Positions 20,701-32,872 are shown, counted from the stretch's first letter. The stretch: DNA of 64,000 bases from Melastoma dodecandrum (GCA_029817715.1 JARUPY010000538.1:6262001-6326000); one strand, 5' to 3'. The notes: generated from the letters alone by a model not told the origin. Program-made: numbers and translations.

Positions 20701-21599
20701 GAATTTATATAATACCAAGTTGAAGCAATAATTATATTAATTTAACACTAAAAGATGAGAGTAAAATATTTTATGTCATACCAGTCAATATATGATTTTT
20801 GAACCGAATGATATTATTTTGATATTGATAAAATTTTATTGTCTATAGTTACTAATTTTAACGGGCTAGTTGTCTTTGACTTAGTACATTTTACTGTTCA
20901 TAAACTCGTAATGTAAAAAAAATATTATTTAGTATAAATGTACTAAGAAATAATTAAATTTAGTACAATATGCGGGCAAATGTCGGACACGACAAAATAG
21001 TCTTACCCCTCTTCTTGTATGCACAAAATTGACAAATGGACTCAATGACGAAATTGAAGTCTCTACCAAAATCGACCCCGCTTAGGATGTTCGCCAATAA
21101 AGTGTTAAATCCAGACGTTCTTGTTTAGTAGTCAACGTTGGCATCCCTTTGTATTGTGTATCTCGCCGTATCATTATTTTGCACATGAGGGAGGGATAAA
21201 AAATGATATTTTTTTATTATTTCCTTTTTTTCTTTTAAGATTTGTTAATGTCGGCCAAAATTACGGAAATTACATCATGTGTCCAAGAGAGTTTGCCTTG
21301 ACTGACCCCTCGTTGGTTGGGGAGCAATTGTTTTATGTTTTTTTTTTTTTCATTTTTGTCTACGGAGTAATTGTACGTCAATTTAAAGAAAAGTTTTATA
21401 TAATCAAAATCGTACACACCCACATTTAAAGAAAAGTAGTGACTCTCTTGGATGTTGTTAAATATTGTTATGATTTGTATGTATATACATATACATACAT
21501 ATATATATATATATTCCTTACAGTTGACTGATCAAGCCGACATGAAGACAGTCGATTAAGGTATTTATTCAATTCAAACAGGATTTTGATCGAGATAAA
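20701..21599. other. AT-rich spacer
   Basis: No gene. A TATA-type microsatellite lies at 21482-21514. The last five bases ATAAA (21595-21599) are the target-site duplication of the next element. Confidence 0.5.
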
Positions 21600-22331
21600 T
21601 GTTTAACAACAGAAATTTTGGGCCACAGATTTTGGTCTCATCTGTGGATCAACGATCAAGAATGCAGGCCCAAAGGTCGGGAATCCAGTAAGGAGGTGAC
21701 AATAGAAACACACCAGGCGAAGGCTTGCTGGGCGAAGCAGTCACCAAGCGACAAGGATACCAGGCGACAGGCGACAAGAGACAGCGTAAGCGACAAGCAA
21801 CAGTTGGTTGAGCGAGCGAGGAAACTCTACGGTGACGGCCAATGGGCGATGCGATTGACCAACTTAGCTGTTAAGGAAGACTCTAGAGGATCTCATGATT
21901 CGGAAGGAGATTGTTGCCAAGATTGCTCGTATAGAAATGAGATTCCATGGAGACTGGCAACAAAAGAAGCGTAATATATGTGCAATATTTCTTTACTGTA
22001 CATAGGTCTAGCTTAGTATAAATATTTGTTCTTAGGCATTGTACAAAGACAACTCTCTATAGACGGACATATTGTCAATTTATCTGTTCAAGCATTCCAG
22101 CGTTCAAGCTCTCTTTGTGATCTTGCGTTCTTGATCACTTCCAAAGGCATCGTTGATGGCATCCGTAAGTGCTTCCGCTTAAGGCTGCCCATCCACTGTT
22201 TTCCCTCTTTTCTTTTATTTCATACAGCGACCACACATTCAACGAATCCTTCGGGCACCAGTTGTCCGTAGTGCTAGAAATTTCCGACGTGTTTGGATTC
22301 GGCTTGTCCGCGGTTACTTCCGGAGCGAACA
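21600..22331 (+). repeat. Tat element 5' LTR
   Basis: Starts TGTTTAACAACAG, ends GCGAACA; matches 29408-30142. A TATA-like AGTATAAATATT is at about 22014-22025. Confidence 0.88.
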
Positions 22332-22334
22332 CGC

Positions 22335-22356
22335 CTTTGGCGACTACAGTGGGAGT
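22335..22356 (+). other. Tat element primer-binding site
   Basis: TTTGGCGACTACAGTGGGAG begins three bases after the 5' LTR. It resembles the GGCGACTCC-type primer site of Ogre/Tat elements, which is complementary to the 3' end of a tRNA-Arg (family knowledge). Confidence 0.6.
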
Positions 22357-22370
22357 AAAGGGCTAACACA

Positions 22371-24187
22371 ATGCCAACAACTCGATCTGGTGGTAATTTA
22401 AACAACCTCGAAGGTAACAACCCCGAAGGAGAAAATACCAACGGTGGACATGGGTCAAATCTAGCCTTAGCTGGAGAACTGTCAGCCATCATGAGCACTC
22501 TCCAGCTCTTAATGGAGAAAGTCGGTGCTATCGACCAAAAGCACGATGCCTTCAAGGAAACAATCGACTCTAAGATGGAGGCCATCTTCCAGAATATTGG
22601 AACTGTGTCAGGGGTACCATTGAGCAGCCCCGTTGACAGACGGGTCGAGTCGGCTACCAGGTAGCAGCCTGAATTCTTCCCACATGGCAGCAATGGCCGA
22701 AGGGAAAAAGAAGATTGATACTGAAGATGTACCTATCTATGCAAGTCCTGGGAGGATGACGTATAACAACCCACCACTCGTGATAAAACGAAGGCAAAAG
22801 GGTTGTGCAACCAGTCCACCAAGCTGCATACCAACCTCCATTCCGGAGAAGGGAAGAGTTCGTCAGGCCTGTAGAGAGCGAATTCATTCGCCCTACAGAA
22901 GATCAATGACACTCTGAATATATTCCCCAACCAGTACGTAGGAGGGAGATGGCAATGCCTGAGGTAATCGCACCACCAGAGATTGCGCCTGAGATAAGAG
23001 ACTACGTTGCTCAACTAGTTGAAAGGGCAATCCCTGGGGCAAACGAGGCAAAAGAAATTCATCTATATCGGGCTCCATATCCGGACAATATTGATCAGAA
23101 CTACCATTTTCCTAGGGGAATCGCTCCTGAATTTTCCCGTTTTTCGGGCGAAGAAGGGATTTCGCCTACGAAACATATCGCCCGCTTCACTCATCAAGCT
23201 GGAGAGGCCGCTACTAATGGTTTCTGGAAAATTTTGTTTGTTTCCGAGCTCCCTTACTGGAGCTGCCTTTACGTGGTATAAAACCTACCTCCTAATTCAG
23301 TGAGAAATTGGGATGACATGCAAGTTAAATTCACGCCGGCGCTTGAACAAACCGACCCAGTCGTGATCTTGCGAGATCTCACTCACATGAAACAACAACA
23401 TGGTGAACCTGTAGCCGTCTTTTTGAACAAACTTTGAAAAGCACGGCTCAGATGTAAAACCTTAGCATTCGAGGCCGAGCTCATTGCCATCGCACAAGAC
23501 TCCCTTCTTCTTCGACTCAGAAAGAAATTGGAAGGAGAAGTCTTCAGGGATTGGAACGAGTTGGCTAGGACAACTATCCGGTATGAAAACCTCCTTAGAG
23601 AGAAAAGCCAGGCAAAAGGAAGTTTGATAACGGGATCTGTGGTAACTTATCAAGCAGAACCAATTGTCGACGTCGACATCACGGAATACGTGAAGGGACA
23701 ACCCCTAACATGCGAGGAGTTGACAAAGAAAAACCTCCGAGTCAAGGCGTCTCCAAAAACTCAGGAAGAAAGAAAATATTCCTTTGACGAGTCGAATGCT
23801 AACGAAATCTTTGAATTCATGCTCCAAAACGGGGGAATTCGATTAAAGTCGGGTCATCGAGTTCCTCGTACTGACAGGGAGAAGTCAAGGAACTTCGATA
23901 AGTGGCATGGGTCATTCACCCACGCCACTAAAGATTGCATCACGTTTAGAAACTTGGTGCAAAATCTCATCGAATCAAAGGAACTACGCTTCCTAGATTC
24001 ACAGGATCGGGCGTTAACAAAGTCACATCCTTTTGATGATTTGGTGGATGTGAACACCTTCGACGTCAATTGCCTGACTACTTCTCTTTCACCGATGCAG
24101 GGTGATAGAGACCAGTCGCTTTTGACTAGCGAGACGCTTATTGCCAACATGCTGTTCAAATGGCTTGTGATCAAAGGAATCCTTTAG
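22371..24187 (+). pseudogene. Tat element gag, broken
   Basis: Begins MPTTRSGGNLNNLEG, a usual Tat gag start, then breaks. Recognisable pieces in differing frames include FSRFSGEEGISPTKHIARF (about 23130), the capsid part around 23300-23500 and EKSRNFDKWHGSFTHATKDC (about 23880-23940), a gag C-terminal motif of this group. At least four stops or frameshifts are present. Confidence 0.7.
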
Positions 24188-24601
24188 TGCCCTGCTGATC
24201 CCAAAGGAATGCAACATAATCGTTGTCGCTGGCATATGGATCAGTTACATACCACCAATCATTACCATACTTCTAGGAAGTACCTTCTCGGTAAGAGAAA
24301 AACATAGTGGTATGACCTTAATCGCCTCTAAGAGATGGCAATGGGAATCAACAGTCGCCCCAGAGCGTTCCAGCGCACAGAGAAACGTCTGGAACGGAAC
24401 AATACTCCACCCAATGGAAACAATGGGCTCTACACCCCTAAGGAACTCATGAGATAAGGATTTACAGGCGAGAGTAAGTCTAGTAAAAAAGGGGCTTACG
24501 CCAAAAAGGTTTCCAGGCGACGCACTGTAGATCGCCTCGGACCTCAGCAGGCGGAAGAAAATACAGAGCAACAGGATTACCCTCGGGGCGATGAGGATGC
24601 G

Positions 24602-25672
24602 ATGAAAAAGAGAACGTCTATAACTCAGTTTCTAACAGCTGACATGCTCTGTTATATGTACAAACCAATAGCAGCTCACAAGGTACTTATCACCCAGATG
24701 TGTCAGCTCTGCTGTAATCAATACTTCCTGCTTCTAGCAGGATTGGCATCTGAAGGGGAGATCAAACTGGAAAAGGTCGACCCTCCGTCAGGTAATCAAT
24801 TTGAATATGAGTTTATTAGTTTCCCTGAAGCTTCGCCTGGAGGGAGACCTAAAAAGGGCTATGACCCATACCGGAGGGAGTTTGTTCAGGTTGATAATCG
24901 CATGCAGCCTCTCATAAACTCACGCTTCGTTCATGTACCCGTCCTCCCAAATATAGAGACATGGCAGAAAGTGGGCATGGGAGCACAACCCCAGATACCC
25001 ACCGAGAAAACCAAGAAGCCAAGAGAGAGGAGGGCTCGACATGTTGTAGAAAAGCGCACCAAAACTGCAATCTCTTATGTTAAGAAGGCGAATGAGTCAA
25101 ACGAAAGTGACCTTACGTCTAACTCGCTGAGCGACTACAACCCAATTCAATCTGGGACACTACCCGAGGTGAAAGAAGTTGCATTCAACGTACTTATGCT
25201 TCCAGCTGAGTTCGCTAAAAAGGAAAGTGGTCAGACGAAAGGTAGGTTAGCTCTACCCTTCAATCCTAATATCTCAACTGATATACCTCGGAACTTTCTG
25301 AGAAGATGGTTTAGGGAACCACTTACAACATTACGGAAACACATGTTTCCCCTCCATATCCAAGCGACGATCAATAACGTAGCAATACGTCGTGTCCTTG
25401 TAGACAATGAAGCGACTATCAACTTGCTCCCCCTCGAAGCTTATAAGAGCCTAGGGGATGACATAGCCGAACTCGGGGAAACTGATGTAAGAATCAGTGG
25501 TTTCAATGGGATTACTTCCTCATGTGTAGGCATGGATTCTGCTAAACTCCGAGTAGGCACGCAAGAAAAGAGGACAGCTTTCTTCGTCATTAACATAAAG
25601 CCCTCTTTCAATACTTTACTCGGGAGAGATTGGCTTTACAAAGCGGGAACCATACCTTCTACTCTTCACTAG
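24602..25672 (+). pseudogene. Tat element gag end and aspartic protease
   Basis: Open frame of 356 codons. The C-terminal 110 residues form a retropepsin: the usual active site of the group (VDGG/SAS) reads VDNEATINLLPLEAY, so the Gly after the catalytic Asp is lost and Asn-Glu takes its place. The end LLGRDWLYKAGTIPSTLH is typical of Tat proteases just ahead of RT. The altered active site suggests the protease is dead. Confidence 0.65.
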
Positions 25673-25689
25673 GAACTCTTATTATGGGG

Positions 25690-26560
25690 GAAAAATGATT
25701 TAGAGGTTGTTATGGGAGAAGCAAATGAAGATGCTGACTTACCTTATGTTTGCACAGGGGCAGTCAAACAGGTCAAAGATATGACACTAAAGTAGATGTA
25801 TGCTATGGGAGACCCAAATGTTGGCACTCTGGGCGAAGTAGGCTACGAGTTCCTAGTTTCATACGATGGACCACCGCTGGCACCGCCTCAAAACCCGATC
25901 GTCCCAACAGGATGGGGAGATGAGTTGCAGCTCAAGGTCAAAAAAGATCTAACTCCACTCGAGAAGGACATGCATGAAGCTGGAATACGAGACGACAGCA
26001 GCATCCGACAAACTAAGACGAACTTGGAGCCCAATAGACTCCTCAACCCATCCTAGTCTATTGGAGAGTGAACAACCTGATCCAATACTGGATGTCCTAG
26101 AAAGATTAGCTAGATACAGGACATCCAGAATAAGTGAGGCACAGTGTAATGCGTCTCCTCAAGCATGCCGAGACATGCTAACTATTTCTTCAAATAATAA
26201 AGAGGCTCCCAACACTTCTGTCGTTCCTTGCGATCCCTTGAGGGAAATAAACCTGGGGACTACTGAATTCCTACGTATTATTTACCTTAGTTCGTTAATG
26301 AATGAAGTCGAAACTCGGGACATAAGCGAAGTCCTACACGCTTATAAGGATTGCTTCGCTTGGGACTACACCGAAATGCCTGGTCTCAATCGAGAATTGG
26401 TCGAGCGATACCTTGTAGGCTCTCAGACGGCACTCGCTCGACGGGACGATCAGAAGAAGCACTCAGTGACGCCGGAGGAACAAACTCTTGGGGTGTCTTC
26501 CTCTTTAGCCGGGCTCCTTGCGATGATGAACCCGCACGGGAAGACCTCGCCTTCTTAACA
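25690..26560 (+). pseudogene. Tat element protease-RT linker and RT N-terminal stub
   Basis: The linker contains LPYVCTGAVKQVKDMTLK, then after stops and frame changes comes EVLHAYKDCFAWDYTEMPGL, the conserved lead-in of Tat reverse transcriptase. The catalytic domain itself is missing; matching sequence stops near 26450-26560. Confidence 0.65.
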
Positions 26561-26579
26561 CCTATCACAAACAAAAGGA

Positions 26580-28100
26580 TCAGTTTATCGCCTGGATACT
26601 AATTCGGTAGAAGTCAAACTGGTCTAACATACCTGAAGGAAGCGTGGTGTCGCCTGACGACCGTTTCCTGGAAGATGCTTCACCTGAACTAAGAAGTGCT
26701 AGAGGAGGTGGCGTCTTCACCTCCTCGATCAACCTTTTCAAATGAGAGGTGGCCTCCAATCGCCCCAAATCTGGAACCAGGCAATGGAGAAGTCTGCGGA
26801 CTGACCACCTGAAGGTATAGGTTGAATCTCAGCGGAGGAGAGATACGGTTCTTGACTTTGTTTAGCCGCTCCGGACTCCAGAAGGAATGTGACATGCTTA
26901 TCCAAAGGCTGATTCTTGGATTGAAAGAACGGGACGCCTAGACACTGGGCAAAGCCTAACTGACGGGCACAGAGTTGAGTATTATACACCTCGAAGATTA
27001 ACCCCTCAGTGTCTACAGCCACTAGGTCCCTAGTGCAGAAAGCCGGGAGAAAGCGCTCAATCGCCCCCAGGCGCCATTTTTCCCATTCCTCAGAGAACGG
27101 GCGCCATGAAACTATTACTCCCGCACCACTGCATCCATTTGCTAAGGCCTGGATGGAACCAACAGTGCTGGAGGAACCCCGGTACTGGGACGAACCCGCT
27201 GCAATGACCTCATCACGAGTGAGCATGGGATCGGGGTAGCAAGTGAACCCAGGGAAGTATAAGACGATTCACAAATACACGATCCACAGAGGGCCATCCG
27301 TCGGACAACTGGGAAAATTGGCTGGGTCACTGGTCGCCTGATAAAGCCCATGATAAATCAGGCACAACAGGAAGGGCGCAAAAGCCACAGGCTCATGCTT
27401 GTCCGCATTGGCAGCATCGACGAGGCTGGTGGCTACTCCAACCATAAACTGACTAGGGCGCTTTCACCGGTTGCAGAAGATGAACTTGGACAACTACTCC
27501 AAGTCGAACTCAAACTCCTCCTGGAGTCCCCACCTATCGTACTTGGGATGACCCTCGGTGATTTTGCTGACTCGCTTCGAAGGGTTGAACTTTAAGTCAT
27601 CACGCTCGTTGTCAAAACGATGGGGGGTTGCAAAAAGACTGCAACCAGTAAAGAATCCAACGTCCTCCAAGGTGACTGACATTGGTCCCTTTGACGACGG
27701 GGTTCCAGAATGAAAGGAACACGGTAAACATAAAAAGGCTGGGCTCGACCGGGCAGTGACAGACTTGGATCAGCGTTTTGATCCCCATCGCTTCCCACAC
27801 AACGCCTTTCTTCTCCATCCATCGGGATACCCAATCAGGACTGACCTTACTCCTGGGAGAAGGAAAACAACGAAGGCTCGCTCGAACAGACGGCCCTTAT
27901 CCTGATGGGTCAAATCGACGATGGGAGAACATTGCAGGCAACCTGCTGGTGTAAAGGAAAGAATTGTACGAGTTGGCGACGTACAGACCAAGGGTTTGTT
28001 GGTCCGGGATGGAAATATCAAACTCCGATTGCGCCTTAATACAGGGAAGGAGATGAGATTGTTTGGACTTGGTAAAGGCATGTTAGAACTCGGCAGCGTC
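26580..28100 (-). pseudogene. Antisense extra frame of Tat element, plant-mobile-domain-like, broken
   Basis: Minus-strand segments read like one protein broken by frameshifts: MSVTLEDVGFFTGCSLFATP (27682 downward), a part with LFMFTVFLSFWNP (about 27740), and a 162-codon frame (27226-26738) containing EKWRLGAIERFLPAFCTRD and VYNTQLCARQLGF. The TLEDV...TG motif is typical of the plant mobile domain (PMD). Antisense extra frames, some with this domain, are described for Tat-lineage elements. Function unknown. Here they occupy the place where RT-integrase should be. Confidence 0.5.
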
Positions 28101-29392
28101 ACCGGCTAGACGAAACGGGGAATCCGAGGACGACGAGGATTGCTGAAAACGTGAGCGGGAAACCCTTACCACTCAGAAACTTTATACCCCTAGAAACCGA
28201 CAAAGGACTGGGCCTAAGTGAAACGACGCTTGACATGCTAGGCCCAATCAGAAAACGTAGCATCACTTGCAAACCGGTGGCATACAGAATATTGCTTCGC
28301 TTGGAAACTGATGCACCCTAAAGGTCATAAGTGGAAAAGCGAAGAGATCCAAGAAAATGCATTTATTCTCGTTCAAATTTGTTTCATTACACGGGTTTGA
28401 TTGATGATAAATGTACAACAAACGAAACGTAAGCGATTCAGCAGATGGCGTTAACCCTATTAAGGACCTACAAATGTTCAAGGGTTTATCCACAGGAACC
28501 AGGCAGATGCTAGGTTCTTCCCTATGATGAAGAAATCCCTATAAGGCTCCCAGGAGAGTCAAGGGTTAACCCTTAGAGGACGGCTACACCCGATTCTGCC
28601 TCAGACGGAAGGGATTCATGACTCTATTACCCTGACGAACATGTAGTAGAACGAGGGAGGCCTGGCCCTTAATAGGATCTCGGGACAAGTGACCCCATGG
28701 AGTTTAGGATCCGAGGGCCTGGTCGGATCTCCCTAAAGCCGCAGACAAACCGAAGATGGAGGGCTCCTTCGTGGTTTCTCACCAAACCTCGACAGCTTGA
28801 TGCCCCCATGGAACGGCAAAGGCAAGTTCAAGTGAACACCGCTCAGAGTGCTACGCCGAGGGCATGCGCATGGCCTTTCCTCTGCGAAAGGAAGCGAGGT
28901 GGAAAACTTGAGCACCTTCTGCACGCGGTGCGAAGCCACCCGACAACATTTGAGCAAAACAACCTGAAACGATGCATCAGGTTGTGGCTCGACTCGAAGC
29001 CTCTCCCTTCCCTAATGGAATAAAAGAGAAGGAAGGAAACCATCCTCGTAAGGTGATGGACATAGGGTCTCAAGCAAGCTAAGGTGATGGACATAGTCCC
29101 TGGGCAAGTTTTTGAGAGGAAGGAAAGATTCAATGGCTTGGTTACTATCAGAAGCAATGTTTGCAATTTGGAAAACGAACCGAGCATCGCCTTTTATAGC
29201 GAAATCATGAAGGGCAAAGGACCCTGATGACAGAGATCTCAGGGATTTCAACAGTTACCCTAGGAAATCTCAACCGATACGCTCAGGGGATATCGACGAT
29301 CAGGGATTTATTACTCGCCTGCACACGTTACCGAGTTGCGGGGGAATGATTACTTGGTCTTTTTCAATGAGAGACGGATCACTCCGTTTGCT

Positions 29393-29407
29393 TTGAGGGG
29401 GCTTTTA
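29393..29407 (+). other. Tat element polypurine tract
   Basis: TTGAGGGGGCTTTTA directly before the 3' LTR; weak but correctly placed plus-strand primer region. Confidence 0.5.
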
Positions 29408-30142
29408 TGTTTAACAACAGAAATTCTGGGCCACAGATCTTGGTCTCATCTGTGGATCAATGGTCCAGAATGCAGGCCCAAAGGACGGGAATCCAGTAAG
29501 GAGGTGACAATGGAAACACACCAGGTGAAGGCTTGCTGGGCGAAGCAGTCCCCAAGTGAGAAGGATACCAGGTGACTGGCGACAAGGGACAGCGTAAGCG
29601 ACAAGCAACAATTGGTTGAGCGAGCGAGGAAACTCTACGACGGCCAATGGGTGATACGATTGATCAATTTAGCTGTTAAGGAAGACTCCAGAGGATCCCA
29701 GGATTTGGAAGGAGATTGTTGCCAAGATTGCTCGTATGAAAAGAAGATATTCTATGGAGACCGACAGCAAAGGAAGCGTAATATATGTACAATATTTTTT
29801 TACCGTATATACGTAGGTCTAACTTAACATAAATACTTGTTCTTAGGCATTGTACAAAGACACCTCTCTACAGACGGACATATTGTCAATTTATCTTTTC
29901 AAGCATTCTAGCGTTCAAGCTCTCTTTGTGCTCTTGTGTTCTTGATCACTTTCGAAGGCATCGTCGATGGCGACCGTAAGTGCTTCCGCTTAAGCCTGCC
30001 CATCCACTGTCGTCCTTCGTTTCTTTCATTTTATACGGTGACCACACATTCAACGAATCCTCCGGGCACCAGTTGTTCGTAGTGCCAGAGATTTCCGACG
30101 TGTTTAGATCCAGCTTGTCCGCGGTCACTTCCGGAGCGAACA
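29408..30142 (+). repeat. Tat element 3' LTR
   Basis: Pairs with 21600-22331; followed by ATAAA, the right target-site duplication. Confidence 0.88.
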
Positions 30143-30800
30143 ATAAAGCTTCAGACTACTCTAGATCAGCTTGAGAAAGCCTTCACTAGCGAGTCAATGG
30201 ACTCCAATCGACTCTAGTGAATTCGAGAAGTCTTCTCGAAGCACGTCGAATGAGTTTAGTCGATTTTGTCAAGAAGGCTAACTTGGTTGAGTGGAAGTCG
30301 AATCACCTAATACCTTTTTTCTCATTTACTTCCTAGGTGGCTGTAGAATTAGTTGTGTTATTATCTATGTAAAATTTCAATTCTTTCCTTAGCATTTAAG
30401 ACTTTGTTGGGCGACCTTTATATATATATATATATATATATAAGGCGCTTGTAATTGTTGAGGTAGTGGTGTTTATGTATCTGCCGATTCGTCCCTAGCC
30501 CTCGTTACCTTTTATGATGGTGTATCTGTATTTGTAAACTGTACGAGCCTATTCGAGTTCTTCTATCATGGTGGTATAACTGTATCCATGGTGGTTGTTG
30601 TCAACCCATCCTTCACATTCACCCGGTTTTTCTTTTTTCACCTCCATCCACCTTTTCTCCCTTCGTTCGAAAATACATTCTGACTATACCTATCACCCAT
30701 TCTGCACATCTCCATATCATCTTAGTATGATAGCATAAGATTGCTTTAGAGTTCATGGTTGAATAATGAAGGAGATATCATACTAGTCCGTTGATTAATG
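30143..30800. other. Spacer, possibly retroelement-derived
   Basis: No gene. A TA microsatellite lies at about 30420-30442. It continues the DNA that was split by the Tat element. Confidence 0.45.
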
Positions 30801-31165
30801 ATGTGCATGTTAGTCGACTAGAGTAGTAGATTGAGGACATCCAGCGACAACTTCAAGAATTGAGGACCCATCAAGCTTCACCATTTCACAATCAAATAGA
30901 TAGTGTAGATGCGGAGAATATATGGTGTGAGGAGGTTCGAAGAAAGTCGTCGCCAATATGCATTCGACTGGAAAGAAGATATCCAATGATGACTACCCAA
31001 ATTCCTGAATTCGAGGGAACTCTCAACCTAGAAGAGTTCATCAAATGGATTCATGCGGTCGCACATATATTCGACTATGAGAATGTACCCAAGAAGAATG
31101 GTTAAGTTGGCAGCATTGAAGTTGAAGAAGTGTCCCAGCCTCTAGTGGGAGAGAATATAACCAAT
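30801..31165 (+). pseudogene. Ty3/gypsy gag relic
   Basis: The frame from 30860 includes PEFEGTLNLEEFIKWIHAV and DYENVPKK, the capsid start of Ty3-type gag (usual form PEFEG...EFLDWL...ERVFEYKDVP). After a frame break at about 31098 the continuation MVKLAALKLKKCPSL runs into a stop. No LTRs found; an isolated relic unrelated to the two neighbouring elements. Confidence 0.6.
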
Positions 31166-31700
31166 ATTGGCTTTATAAAAGCCGATTTTAGAATATTATT
31201 TAACGAATTTTAAAATTATTTCCCTCATTTTAGAAAATACTTTTCCGATTAACGCTATTTTGAAACAAAACTCCGATGATAAATGGATCTTACAATTTTA
31301 CTAGGCCTAAATTGGGCCCATATCACCTTCGAACGAAGCCCAATCCTAATCAAACAGAACATACGGTGTGGACGACCACAAGGATGAGGGGGTGAGGGTG
31401 AATCTGGACCGTCCGCTCAGGCGATCATTGTGTTGGTCAAAACAAGGAGGTTTGTACGGATTTACTGCTAGTTTTTAAAAAAATTTGCGAAAAACGGTCC
31501 GAGTTTCGTAAATAACCAGAATACAATTGAAGGGGCGCGTTTTGAAAATGCACATCCCAAATAACAAAGAAGGCGGGTTTTGAAAACCCGCCCTTCGTGT
31601 AAAATAAACCCGCCCCTCCAACACTTAAAAAAAAAGAATGTTTTGAGGGGTGGGTTTTGAAAACCCGCCCCTTTAATAAGTAAATAAAAACCCGCCCTTT

Positions 31701-31756
31701 TAGCTGAGTTGGTCAAAGTAATTTCTTAATTTGCGAAAGGTCTTAGGTTCGATTCC
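31701..31756 (+). other. tRNA-like A and B boxes, left arm
   Basis: A box TAGCTGAGTTGG (31701-31712) fits TRGCNNAGYNGG exactly; B box GGTTCGATTCC (31746-31756) fits GGTTCGANTCC exactly; spacing 33 bp, as in tRNA genes. The acceptor stem does not pair well, so this is not a functional tRNA but could serve as a Pol III promoter. Confidence 0.65.
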
Positions 31757-31815
31757 TATTAAGATGAAAATTTTTTAGTTTTTTGGAAAAAAATTATTTA
31801 AAGTTGTTGCTATTA

Positions 31816-31871
31816 GGAATCGAACCTAAGACCTTTCACAATTTATGAAATTACTTAGACCAACTCAGTTA
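31816..31871 (-). other. tRNA-like A and B boxes, right arm
   Basis: On the minus strand: A box TAACTGAGTTGG (31871-31860, one mismatch) and perfect B box GGTTCGATTCC (31826-31816). It points toward the centre, head-on to the left-arm copy. Confidence 0.6.
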
Positions 31872-32295
31872 CAAGGGCGGGTTCCCGCCCTTTATTTACT
31901 TATTAAAGGGGCGGGTTTTGGGGTTTTCAAGACACGCCCCCAAAAACACTCTTTTTTTTAAAACCCGCTCTTGCCATTTTACACGGAAAAAACCCGCCCT
32001 CTTTGTTATTTAGGAGGCGCGTTTTAAAAGGCGCCCCCTGAACGGTACTGAGGTTATTTACGAAATTCTTACCGTTTTTCGTAAATTTTTTTTGAAACAA
32101 ACGTTAAATCGGTACAAAACTCGGTCAAACGAGTATTCGGGGAAGAGGGGAGGGAAAACAGTCGGGTCGATTCCTCCTCGTCTCTATCATGTCCTCCGAT
32201 TCATCGGTCCTACCGCTGGCTTTGATTCCGCTGTCGCTTTGGTTATGGCATGGAAGCAGTTGATCACTGAGGCGAGCTTCTCCTCATTAATCTCT

Positions 32296-32835
32296 TGATG
32301 CGGGTAGAGGAGGCTGAAAGAAGAATCGGGGAAGGAAAAGTTGTTAAGATCGTCGTTGGAGAGGAAATGAAGGAAAGGGCAGAGCCTATGATTGAACAGG
32401 CCGTATCTGAACAGGTCGAAACCGTGCAGAACATGGCCAGGAAGAGCAAGGAGATGGGCCGGAGCGTCAGCGAGGCCATGAAACGAGTAGGGATGGAATT
32501 AAATGAAGAACAGAAGATGGATGACCAGAAGGGAGAGGCAAGGGGAGTTGGTAACAACTCGAGCAACAAAATCTGACAGCGGTGCTGGGGGTTAACAGAA
32601 TAGAGGGGGCCGAAAGACGGAGGGGATACAACAGAATGGAGAGAAGATGGGGGAGAAGAAAAGGGAGGAAGAAACTGGGGGAGAATGCCGTAGCTATGGT
32701 TTGGGTGTGGTGGAGACTGTAGTGGGTTGATCGTTATTATTTTTCTTTCAGTAATTCTCTTTGCTTAGGAACGCTTTGGCTCAGCTTAATACATTTCTTA
32801 CTTACGGTGTCGTCGGAGTCTGTCTCCGTGCACCA
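32296..32835 (+). repeat. Chromovirus 5' LTR
   Basis: Starts TGATGCGGGTAGAGG, ends GTGCACCA. Contains an open 93-codon frame that is broken by a TAA in the 3' LTR copy. Confidence 0.93.
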
Positions 32836-32837
32836 AG

Positions 32838-32849
32838 TGGTATCAGAGC
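32838..32849 (+). other. Chromovirus primer-binding site (tRNA-iMet)
   Basis: TGGTATCAGAGC, two bases after the LTR; exact complement of the 3' end of initiator tRNA-Met. Confidence 0.93.
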
Positions 32850-32872
32850 GCAAAGCGCAGCCGTGGGTGGTG

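Larger units (their letters stand above)
21600..30142 (+). mobile_element. Tat-type Ty3/gypsy retrotransposon, non-autonomous and decayed
   Basis: 8.5-kb element with LTRs 21600-22331 and 29408-30142, both TG...CA, flanked by the 5-bp duplication ATAAA (21595-21599, 30143-30147). The internal order is gag, protease and the very start of reverse transcriptase on the plus strand, then about 2 kb whose reading is on the minus strand. The catalytic RT, RNase H and integrase are absent. Gag is split by several stops and frameshifts. The LTRs differ visibly at many positions, more than those of the chromovirus at 32.3 kb, so this insertion is older. Assignment to the Tat group (Retand/Ogre-like) rests on the primer site, the gag sequence and the antisense extra frame; exact subgroup is open. 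Confidence 0.85.
31471..32098. mobile_element. 628-bp foldback (palindromic) element with tRNA-like boxes in both arms
   Basis: Left arm about 31471-31765 and right arm about 31806-32098 are imperfect reverse complements, roughly 80 percent identical by eye. Outer ends are poly-purine/pyrimidine plus GCGAAAAACGG / CCGTTTTTCG; inner parts carry CCCGCCC/GGGCGGG runs and a tRNA-like segment. The spacer is about 40 bp. No coding capacity. Target-site duplication not resolved. The right end lies 147 bp before the ATG of the FTSH4-like gene. It could be a foldback MITE or an inverted dimer of a tRNA-derived SINE. Confidence 0.8.

Noticed and set aside
24245..24571. 108-codon minus-strand frame in the Tat element
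   Set aside because: No motif; lies in the gag region read on the plus strand.
30420..30443. TA microsatellite considered as a possible second viral border
   Set aside because: No pararetroviral sequence on either side.
31468..31716. 82-codon minus-strand frame in the foldback element
   Set aside because: Poly-Phe/Lys/Arg text arising from the repeat arms.
31701..31756. Functional tRNA gene
   Set aside because: A and B boxes are perfect, but the acceptor and anticodon stems do not pair acceptably.
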